Source: Clostridia bacterium (GTDB lineage: Bacteria; Bacillota; Clostridia; Oscillospirales; CAG-272). Taken from it: DNA of 64,000 nucleotides. Shown piece after piece: positions 8,094 to 18,308 of this stretch; the first letter of the stretch is position 1, and the number at the start of each line of letters is the position of its first letter. The stretch covers positions 1 to 64,000 of the forward strand of contig JAFTUC010000010.1 in assembly GCA_017466445.1 (NCBI GenBank), written 5' to 3'. The notes under the pieces were generated by a model. That model was not told where the DNA came from. It saw only the letters and a program-made list of their open reading frames with translations, and did no database searches. The translations under genes were made by a program, and so were the position numbers.

Positions 8094-9749
8094 TTAATAT
8101 ACCTTGATCTTTGCCATAAGCATTTTGTCATTTACAGACTGTATATATTCTGTATTGTTTACGTAATAGAGCGATCCCTCTTTATCGACGTAGAATCCTG
8201 TACTGTAGCCTGTCGCGGGGCCCTTAACGTGGAGGGGATTATCCATAACGGTAAAGGTCTTTCCGTAATCGAAGCTTACAAAGAAGGTACATGCGGTATC
8301 TGAATATACTGTGCCCCAGTCATAAACTGCAGTCACGATGAGTGTTCCGCATTCTCCGCCGCCGGGTACCCATACTACCGAAGGTGCGCCTGCGAGTCCT
8401 GCGCCGCCCGAAGATACGGGAGTTCCCTTATCCGCTACGTCCCACGAAGTCATAGAATCAGCGAACTTAATGTGGATATTTTCGTGCAAACCGTTAACAT
8501 TATTATTGATCATCTCATATACAAGAGCCCACTTTCCGTTACCCATTCTTGTGAGCGATACCATTCCGGGACGAAGATCACCGAGTGCACACATATCTCC
8601 ATCCTCGCTCCATTTTTTGAGATCGGTCGTATACTTATAGGAGAGCTTCTGATTATGCTTGGGGTCTGTCTCGTCGGAATAGGTATAATAAAGTCTTCCC
8701 GTTTCTTCTTCATATACGATAAACGGCTCCCAAAGTCCTTCGCTTGCATATGTAATACCGTTATACGAACCGCCCTGAGCTACAACACCCAGTGATTCCC
8801 ATGTCTCACCGAAGTCGGTAGATGCCTGAAGGATCAAATTTGTTTTTCCGGGAGAAATGGTATTAGCGGCAAACAGGAGAGTTCCTGCTTTATAATCTCC
8901 CATATCAACGGGAAGCTCAAACAGGAAGGGCTGATATCCTGTACTTGCATTAAGCACCGCATCACCTATTCTCGGAAGACTCGTCCATGTCTTTCCGTCA
9001 TCCTCACTTCTGAAAAGAGGATAACGTGTCGACGGCTTAGATTCAGACGTTACGAAAAGCATTCCGTTTTTCGATTCGTCGCTCTGATGCTCAAGCTTTA
9101 CTATCTTACTGAAATTAAAGAAATCAGAGCTTATGGGAGAAGACGGCGTTGCCGCAGTTGCGGTCTTTTCTATTACGACAGCATCATAATCCGGGGATAC
9201 GTAATGAAGCTTTCCGGTCTGTTTAAGAACAGTGGTATCTCCCTTCTCAAGTGCAAGAGTCTTTTCGCCCTTAGACTTATCCACGTACTCGTTTATGAAA
9301 TGATTTACTCCGATAAGCGTATCGTCATCCGAAATACCAACAATAACGATCTTGGTACCATTTACGCTGATCGCAAACGCTTCCTTTTTTGCCGCCTTGG
9401 AAAGCGAGGATGCTATATCGCTGCTTACACTGCGGTTGGTCTTTCCAATAAGGATCTCATATTCTGTCTCGGATTCATCATCGGTAACGACCTTGATATC
9501 CGCCTTGCAGGAGTCCTTGATGCTCGTCTTAAGCTTAGATGTAACGCCGACAATATTTCTTGATGCAACCTCGGGTCTTACTATCGTATACTTACTTACG
9601 TCAATAAAATCGGAGATCTCCTCACCCGACTTATCATCGTTTTTGTCATCGTTTTTGTCATCCTTCTTGCCACTGCCGCAGGCAACGAGAGCTGCGAGAA
9701 GCATAACGGCAACAATAAGAAGCGCGCCTACTCTTTTGAATGTTTTCAT
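8094..9749 (-). CDS. GH93-like propeller glycosidase lipoprotein, array copy 6
   Basis: 551 residues from the ATG at 9749, preceded by AAGGAAATCAAA; an ATG 30 bases upstream has no ribosome binding site. Lipobox LVAC, Cys24, followed by an Asp/Asn/Lys-rich linker in which DKNDDKNDDK is an internal duplication. The N-terminal domain carries EILIGKTNR, and the propeller has candidate Glu341 and Glu412. It is nearly identical to copy 7 over its whole length, including the ribosome binding site and C-terminal MAKIKVY, so the two are products of a recent tandem duplication. Confidence 0.8.
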   Translation of the reverse strand: MKTFKRVGALLIVAVMLLAALVACGSGKKDDKNDDKNDDKSGEEISDFIDVSKYTIVRPEVASRNIVGVTSKLKTSIKDSCKADIKVVTDDESETEYEILIGKTNRSVSSDIASSLSKAAKKEAFAISVNGTKIVIVGISDDDTLIGVNHFINEYVDKSKGEKTLALEKGDTTVLKQTGKLHYVSPDYDAVVIEKTATAATPSSPISSDFFNFSKIVKLEHQSDESKNGMLFVTSESKPSTRYPLFRSEDDGKTWTSLPRIGDAVLNASTGYQPFLFELPVDMGDYKAGTLLFAANTISPGKTNLILQASTDFGETWESLGVVAQGGSYNGITYASEGLWEPFIVYEEETGRLYYTYSDETDPKHNQKLSYKYTTDLKKWSEDGDMCALGDLRPGMVSLTRMGNGKWALVYEMINNNVNGLHENIHIKFADSMTSWDVADKGTPVSSGGAGLAGAPSVVWVPGGGECGTLIVTAVYDWGTVYSDTACTFFVSFDYGKTFTVMDNPLHVKGPATGYSTGFYVDKEGSLYYVNNTEYIQSVNDKMLMAKIKVY

Positions 9750-9782
9750 TTTGATTTCCTTTCGTAAATGTATCATCATATC

Positions 9783-11420
9783 TTAATATATTTTAATCTT
9801 TGCCATAAGCATTTTGTCATTTACCGATTGGATGTATTCTGTATTATTTACATAATAGAGGTATCCTTCCTTGTCAACATAGAATCCAGTACTGTAGCCT
9901 GTTCTGGAGCCCTTAACGTGGAGGGGATTGTCTATAACGGTAAAGGTCTTTCCGTAATCGAAGCTTACAAAGAAGGCACACGGGATATCGGGATACTGAG
10001 TTCCCCAATCGAATATTGCAGTAACAATAAGGGTTCCGCATTCACCGCCGCCGGGTACCCATACTACCGAAGGTCCGCCTGCGAGTCCTGCTCCGCCCGC
10101 GGATATGGGAGTTCCCTTATCATCTACATCCCACGATGTCATGGAATCAGCGAACTTAATGTGGATATTTTCATGCGATCCGATGATATTGTTATTGATC
10201 ATCTCATATGCGAGCGCCCACTTTCCGTTACCCATTTTGGTAAGTGCGACCATTCCGGGACGAAGATCACCGAGTGCACACATATCTCCAACCTTGCTCC
10301 AATTTTTGAGATCGGTCGTATACTTATAGGAGAGCTTTTGATTATGCTTGGGGTCTGTCTCGTCGGAATAGGTGTAATAAAGTCTGCCTGTTTCTTCTTC
10401 ATATACGATGAACGGCTCCCAAAGACCTTCGCTGTCATACGTAGTACCGTTATACGCACCGCCCTGAGCTACAATTCCCAGTGATTCCCACGTCTCACCG
10501 AAATCGGTAGATGCCTGAAGGATCAAATTTGTTTTTCCGGGAGAAATAGTATTAGCGGCAAACAGAAGGGTTCCTGCTTTATAATCTCCCATATTAACGG
10601 GAAGCTCAAACAGGAAGGGCTGATATCCTGTGGTTGCATTAAGCACCTCATCGCCTATCTTGGGAAGGCGTGTCCACGTCTTTCCGTCATCCTCACTTCT
10701 GAAAAGAGGATAATCTCCTTTTGATTCAGACGTTACGAAAAGCATTCCGTTTTTCGATTTGTCGCTCTGATGCTCGAGCTTTACTATCTTACTGAAATTA
10801 AAGAAATCAGAGGTTATGGGAGAAGACGGCGTTGCCGCAGTTGCGGTCTTTTCTATTACGACAGCATCATAATTCGGGGATACGTAATGAAGCTTTCCGG
10901 TCTGTTTAAGAACAGTGGTATCACCCTTCTTAAGTGCAAGAGTCTTTTCGCCCTTAGACTTATCCACGTACTCGTTTATGAAATGATTTACTCCGATAAG
11001 CGTATCGTCATCCGAAATACCAACAATAACGATCTTGGTACCATTTATACTTATTGCGAACGCTTCCTTTTTTGCCGTCTTGGAAAGCGAAGATACCACG
11101 TCTCCGCTTACACTGCGGTTAGTATTTCCTATAAGAATCTCATATTCTGTCTCGGATTCATCATCGGTAACGACGTTGATATCCGCCTTGCATGAGTCCT
11201 TGATACTCGTCTTAAGCTTAGATGTAACGCCGAGAATATTTCTTGATGCAACATCGGGTCTTACTATCGTATACTTACTTACGTCAATAAGATCGGAGAT
11301 ATCCTCACCCGACTTATCATCGTTTTTGTCATCCTTCTTACCACTGCCGCAGGCAACGAAAGCTGCGAGAAGCATAACGGCAACAATAAGAAGCGCGCCT
11401 ACTCTTTTGATTGTTTTCAT
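9783..11420 (-). CDS. GH93-like propeller glycosidase lipoprotein, array copy 7
   Basis: 545 residues; lipobox FVAC, Cys24. It is the sister of copy 6, with a linker one repeat unit shorter (DKNDDK once). Candidate catalytic residues are Glu335 (LWEPF) and a Glu 71 residues later. Asp-boxes include SEDDGKTW at 242-249. It shares the same AAGGAAATCAAA ribosome binding site as copy 6. The high identity makes this pair a likely site of unequal recombination, and of assembly error in short-read data. Confidence 0.8.
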   Translation of the reverse strand: MKTIKRVGALLIVAVMLLAAFVACGSGKKDDKNDDKSGEDISDLIDVSKYTIVRPDVASRNILGVTSKLKTSIKDSCKADINVVTDDESETEYEILIGNTNRSVSGDVVSSLSKTAKKEAFAISINGTKIVIVGISDDDTLIGVNHFINEYVDKSKGEKTLALKKGDTTVLKQTGKLHYVSPNYDAVVIEKTATAATPSSPITSDFFNFSKIVKLEHQSDKSKNGMLFVTSESKGDYPLFRSEDDGKTWTRLPKIGDEVLNATTGYQPFLFELPVNMGDYKAGTLLFAANTISPGKTNLILQASTDFGETWESLGIVAQGGAYNGTTYDSEGLWEPFIVYEEETGRLYYTYSDETDPKHNQKLSYKYTTDLKNWSKVGDMCALGDLRPGMVALTKMGNGKWALAYEMINNNIIGSHENIHIKFADSMTSWDVDDKGTPISAGGAGLAGGPSVVWVPGGGECGTLIVTAIFDWGTQYPDIPCAFFVSFDYGKTFTVIDNPLHVKGSRTGYSTGFYVDKEGYLYYVNNTEYIQSVNDKMLMAKIKIY

Positions 11421-11453
11421 TTTGATTTCCTTTCATGAACAAATCGTTTTATA

Positions 11454-13078
11454 TTAATACACCCTAATTCTCGCGAACATAAGCTTTTCGTTAAAAGAAT
11501 TACGGTAGCATTCTGGATTATTGACGTAATACACAGTTCCCTCTTTGTCAACGTAGAATCCGGGACTGTAGCCGCTTGAGCAAAATTCGTTGCTCATATT
11601 TGGGATAGGATTTTCAATTACAACGAAATTTTTTCCGTAATCAAAGCTTAAGAAAAGCCCACACTTGGTTTCAGTTCCCGCATTGTTTTGATCATCATGT
11701 GATGTAACTATAAGAGTTCCGCAATCTCCACCGGCAGGAGTCCATGCTATTGCAGGACCGGATCTGCACATTCCTCCTGTGTTTTTATCAGCAACCGGCA
11801 TTCCTTTATCCGAAGGATCCCAATCATCGATAAAATCGGCAAACTTGATATGTATAAGCGGTCCACTACTGCTCCCTATCTCATAGGCGAGTGCCCACTT
11901 TCCGTTGCCCATTTTGGTAAGGGCAACCATCCCCGGAGCAAGTGTGCTGTCCGAAAGTGCTACCATGTTTTTTATATCGCTCCAATTTTTCAAATCTGTA
12001 GTAGATTTGAAAACAAGCTTTTGACTGTAATTTTCATCACTTTGATCCGAGTAAAAGCAGTACAGCTTCTTGGTATGTTCATCATACTGAAGAACAGGCT
12101 CCCAAATACCGTCACTAAACGAACCGCCTATAGCTATATTACACACACCAGTCCAACTCTCACCGAGATCGGTAGATGCCTGCAGTATTATATGAGTTCG
12201 CTCGTTTTCAGCAGCATTTCTGCTACACGCAGCCATAAGGAGAGTTCCCTTTTTATAATTTCCTATATCCACAGGAAGCTCGTAAAGATACGGCTGATAC
12301 CCAGGAATATATCCGTTTACCTCATCCACAATATTAGCAAGTTTGCTCCATGTTTTTCCATCGTCATTTGATCGGTACAACTTCCACGGTTGCATATTGA
12401 AACCCTCGCTTGCCGAAAACAATATGCCGTTATTTTTTTCACTATGCTCTTTACTATTTTAGCATAAGAAAAACGTGCATCATCTGTCAGCGCGGGACAA
12501 TCAATATCGGTGAGCGTTTCAAGAACTATTGAATCGTAATTATCATTATGATAAAGCAGATTTCCTGTTTTCTTCACTACAGCTTTTTCGTCCTTCTTTG
12601 CGTAAAGACAGTTGTTCGATGTAGAGGATTTTACATAGGTATTGATAAAATATTTAACACCCAAAATGAGATCGTTATCTGAAAGCCCCACGATCACGAT
12701 CTTATTATCTGTAAATGTGATAGCAAATGCGTTTTGGGACGCTTTGGCTGAAACCGCTTCGAGTACAGTTCTGCTGTCATCACGATCGGTGTTTCCAACG
12801 AGTATCTCGTATTCTTTTGAAATATCCGAATCTGTACCAACCTTTATATCTGATATGCAATATTCAAGGATCTCACGCTTTAAAAGAGATGTTACTCCTA
12901 TAACATCTCTTGAAGCTGAATCGGAACGTATTATTGTATACGAGCTTATGTCTATAAAATCGTTGATTGTCTGCTCAGAATCTTTTTTATCGTCAGATGC
13001 TATTGTTCCGCAAGAAATAAATACCGAAAGCAAAAAGGCAAACTCAAGTACTATGGAAACTATTTTTAATTTCTTCAT
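11454..13078 (-). pseudogene. Array copy 8, frameshifted GH93-like lipoprotein gene
   Basis: The gene starts normally at 13078 with AAAGGA upstream, a signal peptide and lipobox (FISC), and a full N-terminal domain. Frame is lost at the conserved AKIVKLEH motif. Paralogues have AAGCTTGAGCAT there, while this copy is missing four bases (the AAGC/GCTT) between 12449 and 12450. The 5' part then reads off-frame to a stop near 12317. The rest of the propeller (from SASEGF, about 12422, to 11454) is intact in the other frame, with WEPV, ALAYE and SFDYG motifs. This is either a real recent pseudogene or a sequencing or assembly error. The C-terminus (NPECYRNSFNEKLMFARIRVY region) closely matches copy 9, marking it as that copy's sister. 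Confidence 0.85.
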
Positions 13079-13105
13079 ATGTGATTCCTTTCGATTATCG
13101 TTGGT

Positions 13106-14779
13106 TTAATACACCTTAATTCTCGCGAACATAAGCTTTTCGTTAAAAGAATTTCGGTAGCATTCGGGATTATTGACGTAATATATAGTTCCTTCACTGT
13201 CAACGTAGAATCCGGGACTGTATCCGCTCTTTACCATATCGTTAACCATGTTGGGTATCGGATTTTCGATAGTGACAAAGGTCTTGCCGTAGTCGAAACT
13301 GAGGAAAAGTCCACACTTTGTCTTTGTTGAAGGAACACGGTCACTGTTTGAGGTAACGATAAGTGTTCCGCAGTCTCCTCCGTTTGGGGTCCAGATTATT
13401 GCGGGACCCGATGCCATTCCCTTACCGCTTACGCTGTCAAGAACAAGCTTTCCTTTATCGGTCGGATCCCAATCGGAAAGTGAATCGGAAATCTTTATAT
13501 GTATATCGCAGCCATAACCCTTACCGCACATCTCGTATGCAAGCGCAAATTTCCCGTTACCCATTTTGGTAAGTGCGACCATTCCGGGACGAAGCTCGGG
13601 ATTTTCAAGCGATACCATATCGTGTTTGGTGCTCCAGGACTTAAGATCCGTGGTATATTTGTAAACAAGTCTTTGATTATGTCCGCCGACATGATTTTCT
13701 CCCACTCCGTTTTCAAGCTCGTCGGAATAGTAGCAGTAAAGTCTGCCGGTCTCCTTCTCGTACATAAGTACCGGCTCCCAAAGTCCGTCGCTCGACCAAT
13801 CTCCTTGATTATAGCATCCGCCGATCTCAACATTTCCGATAGGCTCCCATGTGATTCCGAAATCGGTGGTCGCCTGAACGAATATGTATGTCGTCTCCTT
13901 GGCACCTCTACGGCTGCATCCTGCAAATAGGATGGTCCCTGCCGGATATTTTCCCATAGCCTCGGGCAGCTCATAAAGATACGGCTGATATCCCGGGATG
14001 TTACCATTATTTACGTAATCATAAAGAGGTGCCATCTTTTCCCAGGTCTTTCCGTCATCGTCAGACCTGAACATCTGCCACGGGAAGGTATTATTATTTT
14101 GGCTTACCGCAAAAAGAACGCCGTTATTCTTTTCATTCTTCTGATGCTCGAGCTTTATGATCTTACCGTAGGAATAGGTGGTTTCATCCGTAATACGCTC
14201 TTCGATATCGCAAAGCTCCTCGAGAACAACTGTCTCAAAATTCGGACCTACGTATAAGACCTCGCCCGTTTTTTTCATAAGAGTACGCGGTCCCGCCTCA
14301 AGCGCAAGATGCTTTTCTATCTTTGACGGCTTTACAAAGGATTTTATAAATTCCTTAACACCTATAATCGTATCCTCGTCAGAAAGTCCGTATATAACGA
14401 TCTTTTTGTCGGTAACTACGATGGTATAGGCTTCCTTTTTCGTTTTATCCGAAAGCGCTTTAGCCGCCGCTTTTACCTCCTCACGATCGGATTTTCCGAT
14501 CAGTATCTCATACTCGGACTCCTCGTCATCATCAATAGAGACCGCAAGATCCGCCTTAGTATTTTCGAGAATACTGTTTTTAAGAAAGGACGTAAGCTTT
14601 ATAATACTGCTTGATGCAGTATATGGACGAACTATTTTGTACAGGCTGAGATCGATATAATTTTTTGCTTCATCATTACCGTCTTTTCCGTTATCCTTTG
14701 ATTTATTACCCGATGCACATCCGGTAAAAGCAGAAAGACAGAAGATCAGCGCCACAAAAATTGAGAGAATTCTTTTCAT
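13106..14779 (-). CDS. GH93-like propeller glycosidase lipoprotein, array copy 9
   Basis: 557 residues; lipobox FTGC, Cys21. The N-terminal domain carries EILIGKSDR, with a KIVIYG strand after it. The propeller has Asp-box SDDDGKTW (239-246) and candidate Glu335 (LWEPV) and Glu416 (ALAYE). The spacing between them is 81 rather than 71, because of an insertion around residues 355-365 (NGVGENHVGG). It is the first gene of the copy 9-3 transcript, immediately downstream of a consensus promoter. It shares its last about 20 residues almost exactly with copy 8. Confidence 0.8.
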   Translation of the reverse strand: MKRILSIFVALIFCLSAFTGCASGNKSKDNGKDGNDEAKNYIDLSLYKIVRPYTASSSIIKLTSFLKNSILENTKADLAVSIDDDEESEYEILIGKSDREEVKAAAKALSDKTKKEAYTIVVTDKKIVIYGLSDEDTIIGVKEFIKSFVKPSKIEKHLALEAGPRTLMKKTGEVLYVGPNFETVVLEELCDIEERITDETTYSYGKIIKLEHQKNEKNNGVLFAVSQNNNTFPWQMFRSDDDGKTWEKMAPLYDYVNNGNIPGYQPYLYELPEAMGKYPAGTILFAGCSRRGAKETTYIFVQATTDFGITWEPIGNVEIGGCYNQGDWSSDGLWEPVLMYEKETGRLYCYYSDELENGVGENHVGGHNQRLVYKYTTDLKSWSTKHDMVSLENPELRPGMVALTKMGNGKFALAYEMCGKGYGCDIHIKISDSLSDWDPTDKGKLVLDSVSGKGMASGPAIIWTPNGGDCGTLIVTSNSDRVPSTKTKCGLFLSFDYGKTFVTIENPIPNMVNDMVKSGYSPGFYVDSEGTIYYVNNPECYRNSFNEKLMFARIKVY

Positions 14780-14821
14780 TGCAAAATCAAACCTTTCATC
14801 AATGATTGGAACACTATTTTC

Positions 14822-14850
14822 AGTATACCTGTTTCGAAAAACATTGTCAA
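14822..14850 (-). promoter_or_regulatory. Promoter of array copies 9-3
   Basis: On the minus strand TTGACA (14850-14845) and TATACT (14827-14822) are 17 bases apart, about 40 bases upstream of copy 9. The -35 hexamer overlaps the end of the inverted repeat at 14849-14876. Confidence 0.85.
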
Positions 14851-14876
14851 GGACATAAATTTTACTTTATGTCCTT
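14849..14876 (-). terminator. Inverted repeat between two array transcripts
   Basis: AAGGACATAAA / TTTATGTCCTT is a perfect 11-bp stem with a 6-base loop, located after the stop of copy 10. On the minus strand it is followed by GACAATGTTTTTCG, a delayed and impure T tract. It may be a weak terminator for the upstream unit. Because it abuts the -35 box of the next promoter, it may instead be an operator. Confidence 0.45.
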
Positions 14877-14910
14877 CACGCAGTTATTGTACTCAAATAA
14901 AAATTGGGAA

Positions 14911-16569
14911 TTATTTTATTTCAATTTTAACGAAGTTAATATCGTGACCCTGCTTGAATTTATTAAGGGGATTATTTACGTAGTAAAGTGTTTTTCCGTC
15001 TTTCGAGAAGACCACGCACGGGCTATATCCGCAGTGCGTTTCTTCTGCCTTAAGATCGTACGGGATCGGGTTATCTATTGCAACGAACGTCTCGCCGTAA
15101 TCAAAGCTGAGGAACATCTTTGCGCCTTTATCGGTAACGTGATAAGGAACGGGATGCTTACCGACAACAACGAGAGTTCCGCACGCACCGCCTACGGGCG
15201 ACCATGCACACCAGGGACCCGAGCCGGTCGAATGTCCGTCCGTGCTCTTTACGGGCTTACCGTAATCAGCGGGATCACCCCAGTTGTCAAGATCCTTGGT
15301 CTTCTTATAATATACCTGAACATCGGGAATGCCCGATGCCATCATTTCATAGGTCATAAGATATCCGCCCTCACCCATATCCACGACCGAGGTCATTCCG
15401 GGACGGTATCCTTTATTGGAGCAGGCTACGGCATCCTTAGGGTCTACGTCAACGCCGACCTTATCGTCCTTACCGTGCCAGTTCTCAAGATCGGTAGAAT
15501 ACTTATATGCAAGCTTCTGACTATGATCGGGATCGCTATCGTCCGAATAGAAGCAGTAAAGTCTGTCTCGCTCTTCCTCATATATAAGGTAAGGCTCCCA
15601 AACACCTTCTCCTCCGCCACCGCCGAGATCAACGTTGCAAACGGTCTCCCATGTCTTACCGCCATCGGTACTTGCGTGAATAGTTATGGTGCTTACTGTA
15701 AATGTGTCCTTTTCATTTTTTGAAGTTCCGGCAAGAAGAACGGTTCCTGCCTTATATTTTCCCATATCTACGGGAAGCTCGTAAAGATGAGGCATCCATT
15801 CCGCTACGTAGCCCTTATTGAGCGTATCTGTAACGGTCGAGAACTGATGCCATGTTGCACCTCCGTCGGTGCTTCTGTGAATAGTATATTTATACGAATA
15901 ATTTTCGTAAGTAGCAAGCAGCGTTCCGTCGCTGAGAGGAACGATCTTGGAATACTGAATAAGTCCGGTAGCAAGATCATCTCTGTTGGTGACAGATACC
16001 TTTTTACCTATCGATATTTCGGTAAACGAATCAAAAAGCATGGATTTTGAGTTTGCTACAGCGTTTTTTTCAAAATCCGACTTCATATTGATAGTCTTTC
16101 CGCCCTTGGAGGTATATACCGCTTCATCAAGGAAATCCTTAAGTGCCTTCATGGTAGTATCTTCGGTCTTACCGAGGATGACTATTTTGTTACCGGAAAC
16201 ACGGATAGTATAGTACGTATCCTTTTCAAGAATCTTTACAAGATCGGCAGATTCCTTACGGTTGGTGCTTCCGATAAGAATCTCTTTAGCGTTCGGATCG
16301 GCTTTTTGATCTGTATCGATAACTACCTGAAGATCCGCTCCGGTATTATCGGCAACTATCTTTTTGAAGTTCTTGATATAATTCAAATATTCGTTTGCAA
16401 GAGTTGACGGTCTTACGATCTTATATTCGCTAATATCAAATCCGTCGACCTTATTGTCCTCACTTTTGTCGTCGTTTGCTTTTTTTGATCCATCCGTGCA
16501 GGATACGAGGATAGCGGCTATCATTGTCACGAGAAGAATCAGCGAAAGCAGTTTTTTTATCAGTTTCAT
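14911..16569 (-). CDS. GH93-like propeller glycosidase lipoprotein, array copy 10
   Basis: 552 residues from the ATG at 16569, with AAAGGAG 9 bases before it; the ATG at 16590 is upstream of that site. Lipobox LVSC, Cys24. This copy and 11-13 form a second subfamily whose first strand reads L-DGTLLATYENY instead of KLEHQ...NNG-LIATNE. The N-terminal domain has EILIGSTNR. Asp-boxes read STDGGATW (233-240) and STDGGKTW. Candidate catalytic pair Glu325 and Glu408 is 83 apart, because this subfamily has a longer loop (GVDVDPKDAVAC) before RPGM. It is the last gene of the transketolase-headed unit. Confidence 0.8.
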   Translation of the reverse strand: MKLIKKLLSLILLVTMIAAILVSCTDGSKKANDDKSEDNKVDGFDISEYKIVRPSTLANEYLNYIKNFKKIVADNTGADLQVVIDTDQKADPNAKEILIGSTNRKESADLVKILEKDTYYTIRVSGNKIVILGKTEDTTMKALKDFLDEAVYTSKGGKTINMKSDFEKNAVANSKSMLFDSFTEISIGKKVSVTNRDDLATGLIQYSKIVPLSDGTLLATYENYSYKYTIHRSTDGGATWHQFSTVTDTLNKGYVAEWMPHLYELPVDMGKYKAGTVLLAGTSKNEKDTFTVSTITIHASTDGGKTWETVCNVDLGGGGGEGVWEPYLIYEEERDRLYCFYSDDSDPDHSQKLAYKYSTDLENWHGKDDKVGVDVDPKDAVACSNKGYRPGMTSVVDMGEGGYLMTYEMMASGIPDVQVYYKKTKDLDNWGDPADYGKPVKSTDGHSTGSGPWCAWSPVGGACGTLVVVGKHPVPYHVTDKGAKMFLSFDYGETFVAIDNPIPYDLKAEETHCGYSPCVVFSKDGKTLYYVNNPLNKFKQGHDINFVKIEIK

Positions 16570-16613
16570 AAAAATGTACTCCTTTATCATTTGTTTATGT
16601 ATTTTTTAAGCAA

Positions 16614-18269
16614 TCATCTTATCTTTATCTTAGCAAGAACGATCTCCTGGCAGTTTCCGAGCTTAAGCAGCGGATTGTTTACGTAATAAAGTGTCTTTCC
16701 GTCCTGTGAAAAGAGCAGGCACGGACTGTAGCCGCATCTGTCTACGTTATACGGAATAGGATTGTCTATAGATACAAATGTTTCACCGTAATCAAAGCTG
16801 AGAAGCATCTTGGCACCCTTTGTTGTACTGTAATAAGGGGATGGATGCTTGCCTACAACGACAAGAGTTCCGCAGTCGCCGCCTCCCTCGGGAGTCCACG
16901 CACACCAAGACGAGGATCCGAACGAATCCTTGCCGCATGCCACGGGTTTTCCGTAATCGGAAACATCACCCCAATCATCAAGATCCATAGTTTTTTTGCA
17001 GTGTGTCTGAAGATCGGGAAGTCCTACCATTTCGTAGGTCATTATATATCCGCCCTTTCCCATATCGGCAATCGATATCATTCCGGGACGGAATTTGGGA
17101 TTATCGCATGCTACGGCTTCTTTTGGATCAATATCTACTCCGACCTTATCATCCTTGCCGTACCAATTTTTAAGATCTGTCGTATATTTGTAAACGAGCT
17201 TTTGATCGTGATCGCCTTCTACGTTCTTACCACTATCGTCAGAATAGAAGCAGTAAAGTCTGCCTCGCTTTGCCTCGTAGATAAGAAATGGCTCCCATAT
17301 TCCGAGATCATCTACGATTCCGGGTGCCTCGTCTACGTTGCATATAGTGTTCCAAGTTAGGCCCTTATCGGTGCTTGCGTGAAGCGTGATCGTGCTTTTA
17401 TCAAATCTATCCTTTTCGTTTTTAGACGTACCTGCCAGAATGACCGTACCCGCCTTATATTCTCCCATATCTACGGGAAGCTCGTAAAGCATTGGCATCC
17501 ATTCGGCTATGTACGGTGTACCTGTGATTTCCTTGTTCAAGGTATCCTTTACCGAAGAAATTTTTTCCCATGTCTTTCCGTCATCGGTGCTTCGGTGAAT
17601 ATTATAAGCAAATCCGTAATTTTCGTAAGTAGCGAGAAGAGTTCCGTCACTAAGTCTTACTATAGAGGGATACTGTATTATTCCGGTAACCCATTCTCCC
17701 GGATTAAAGACCGAATATTTTCCCTCGATCTCAAACTCGGTGAAATTATCGAAAATTATCGAATCAAGATTCGCAATTCCCTTCTTTTGATAACCTGCAT
17801 CGAGATTTATGTGCGAGTCACCCTTGGAGGCCCTTGCGTTATTCTGAAGAAAATCCTTCATTGCTCTTACTGTCGCATCATCTGTCTTTCCGATTATAAC
17901 GATCTTATTTCCAACAGATTCGACGATATAATGATTATCATTTTTCAGCAGAGCATATGCATCCAAAGATTCCTTTCGGTTAGTCTTACCAAGAAGGATT
18001 TCCTTATTTTCATCGGCGCTCTTCACGTCAGAATCGATAGCAACACTAAGATCCGCGCCGGTATAATTAAAAAGGCATTTTTTAAAGTTCGAGGTATACG
18101 AATAAAAGGACGGCGCCGCCGCATCCGAACGCACTATCGTATAGCCGCTTATATCAAATCCGGTCGGCTTTTCTGTATCATCCGCTTTTTCTTTAGTTGG
18201 ATTTTTACATGCCGCAAAAAGTGAAAGTACCATTACAGCAACAAAAATCGCGCAAATTATCCTTTTCAT
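16614..18269 (-). CDS. GH93-like propeller glycosidase lipoprotein, array copy 11
   Basis: 551 residues; lipobox FAAC, Cys21; GGAAGGAG upstream of the ATG. The N-terminal domain has EILLGKTNR at about 90-98 and KIVIIG. The first propeller strand reads YPSIVRLSDGTLLATYENYG. Candidate catalytic residues are Glu326 (IWEPF) and Glu413 (IMTYE). The spacing of 87 is the longest in the array. RPGM is intact. Its sequence belongs with copies 10, 12 and 13. Probably a surface-anchored exo-acting arabinan hydrolase; substrate not demonstrable from sequence. Confidence 0.8.
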   Translation of the reverse strand: MKRIICAIFVAVMVLSLFAACKNPTKEKADDTEKPTGFDISGYTIVRSDAAAPSFYSYTSNFKKCLFNYTGADLSVAIDSDVKSADENKEILLGKTNRKESLDAYALLKNDNHYIVESVGNKIVIIGKTDDATVRAMKDFLQNNARASKGDSHINLDAGYQKKGIANLDSIIFDNFTEFEIEGKYSVFNPGEWVTGIIQYPSIVRLSDGTLLATYENYGFAYNIHRSTDDGKTWEKISSVKDTLNKEITGTPYIAEWMPMLYELPVDMGEYKAGTVILAGTSKNEKDRFDKSTITLHASTDKGLTWNTICNVDEAPGIVDDLGIWEPFLIYEAKRGRLYCFYSDDSGKNVEGDHDQKLVYKYTTDLKNWYGKDDKVGVDIDPKEAVACDNPKFRPGMISIADMGKGGYIMTYEMVGLPDLQTHCKKTMDLDDWGDVSDYGKPVACGKDSFGSSSWCAWTPEGGGDCGTLVVVGKHPSPYYSTTKGAKMLLSFDYGETFVSIDNPIPYNVDRCGYSPCLLFSQDGKTLYYVNNPLLKLGNCQEIVLAKIKIR

Positions 18270-18308
18270 TGTTTTTTCTCCTTCCGAGATAAGTTACTAC
18301 TGTTTAGA

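Noticed and set aside
8094-11420. Direct repeats at copies 6 and 7 as a mobile element
   Set aside because: The repeat unit is a whole gene with its ribosome binding site. No inverted ends or transposase are present, so tandem duplication explains it.
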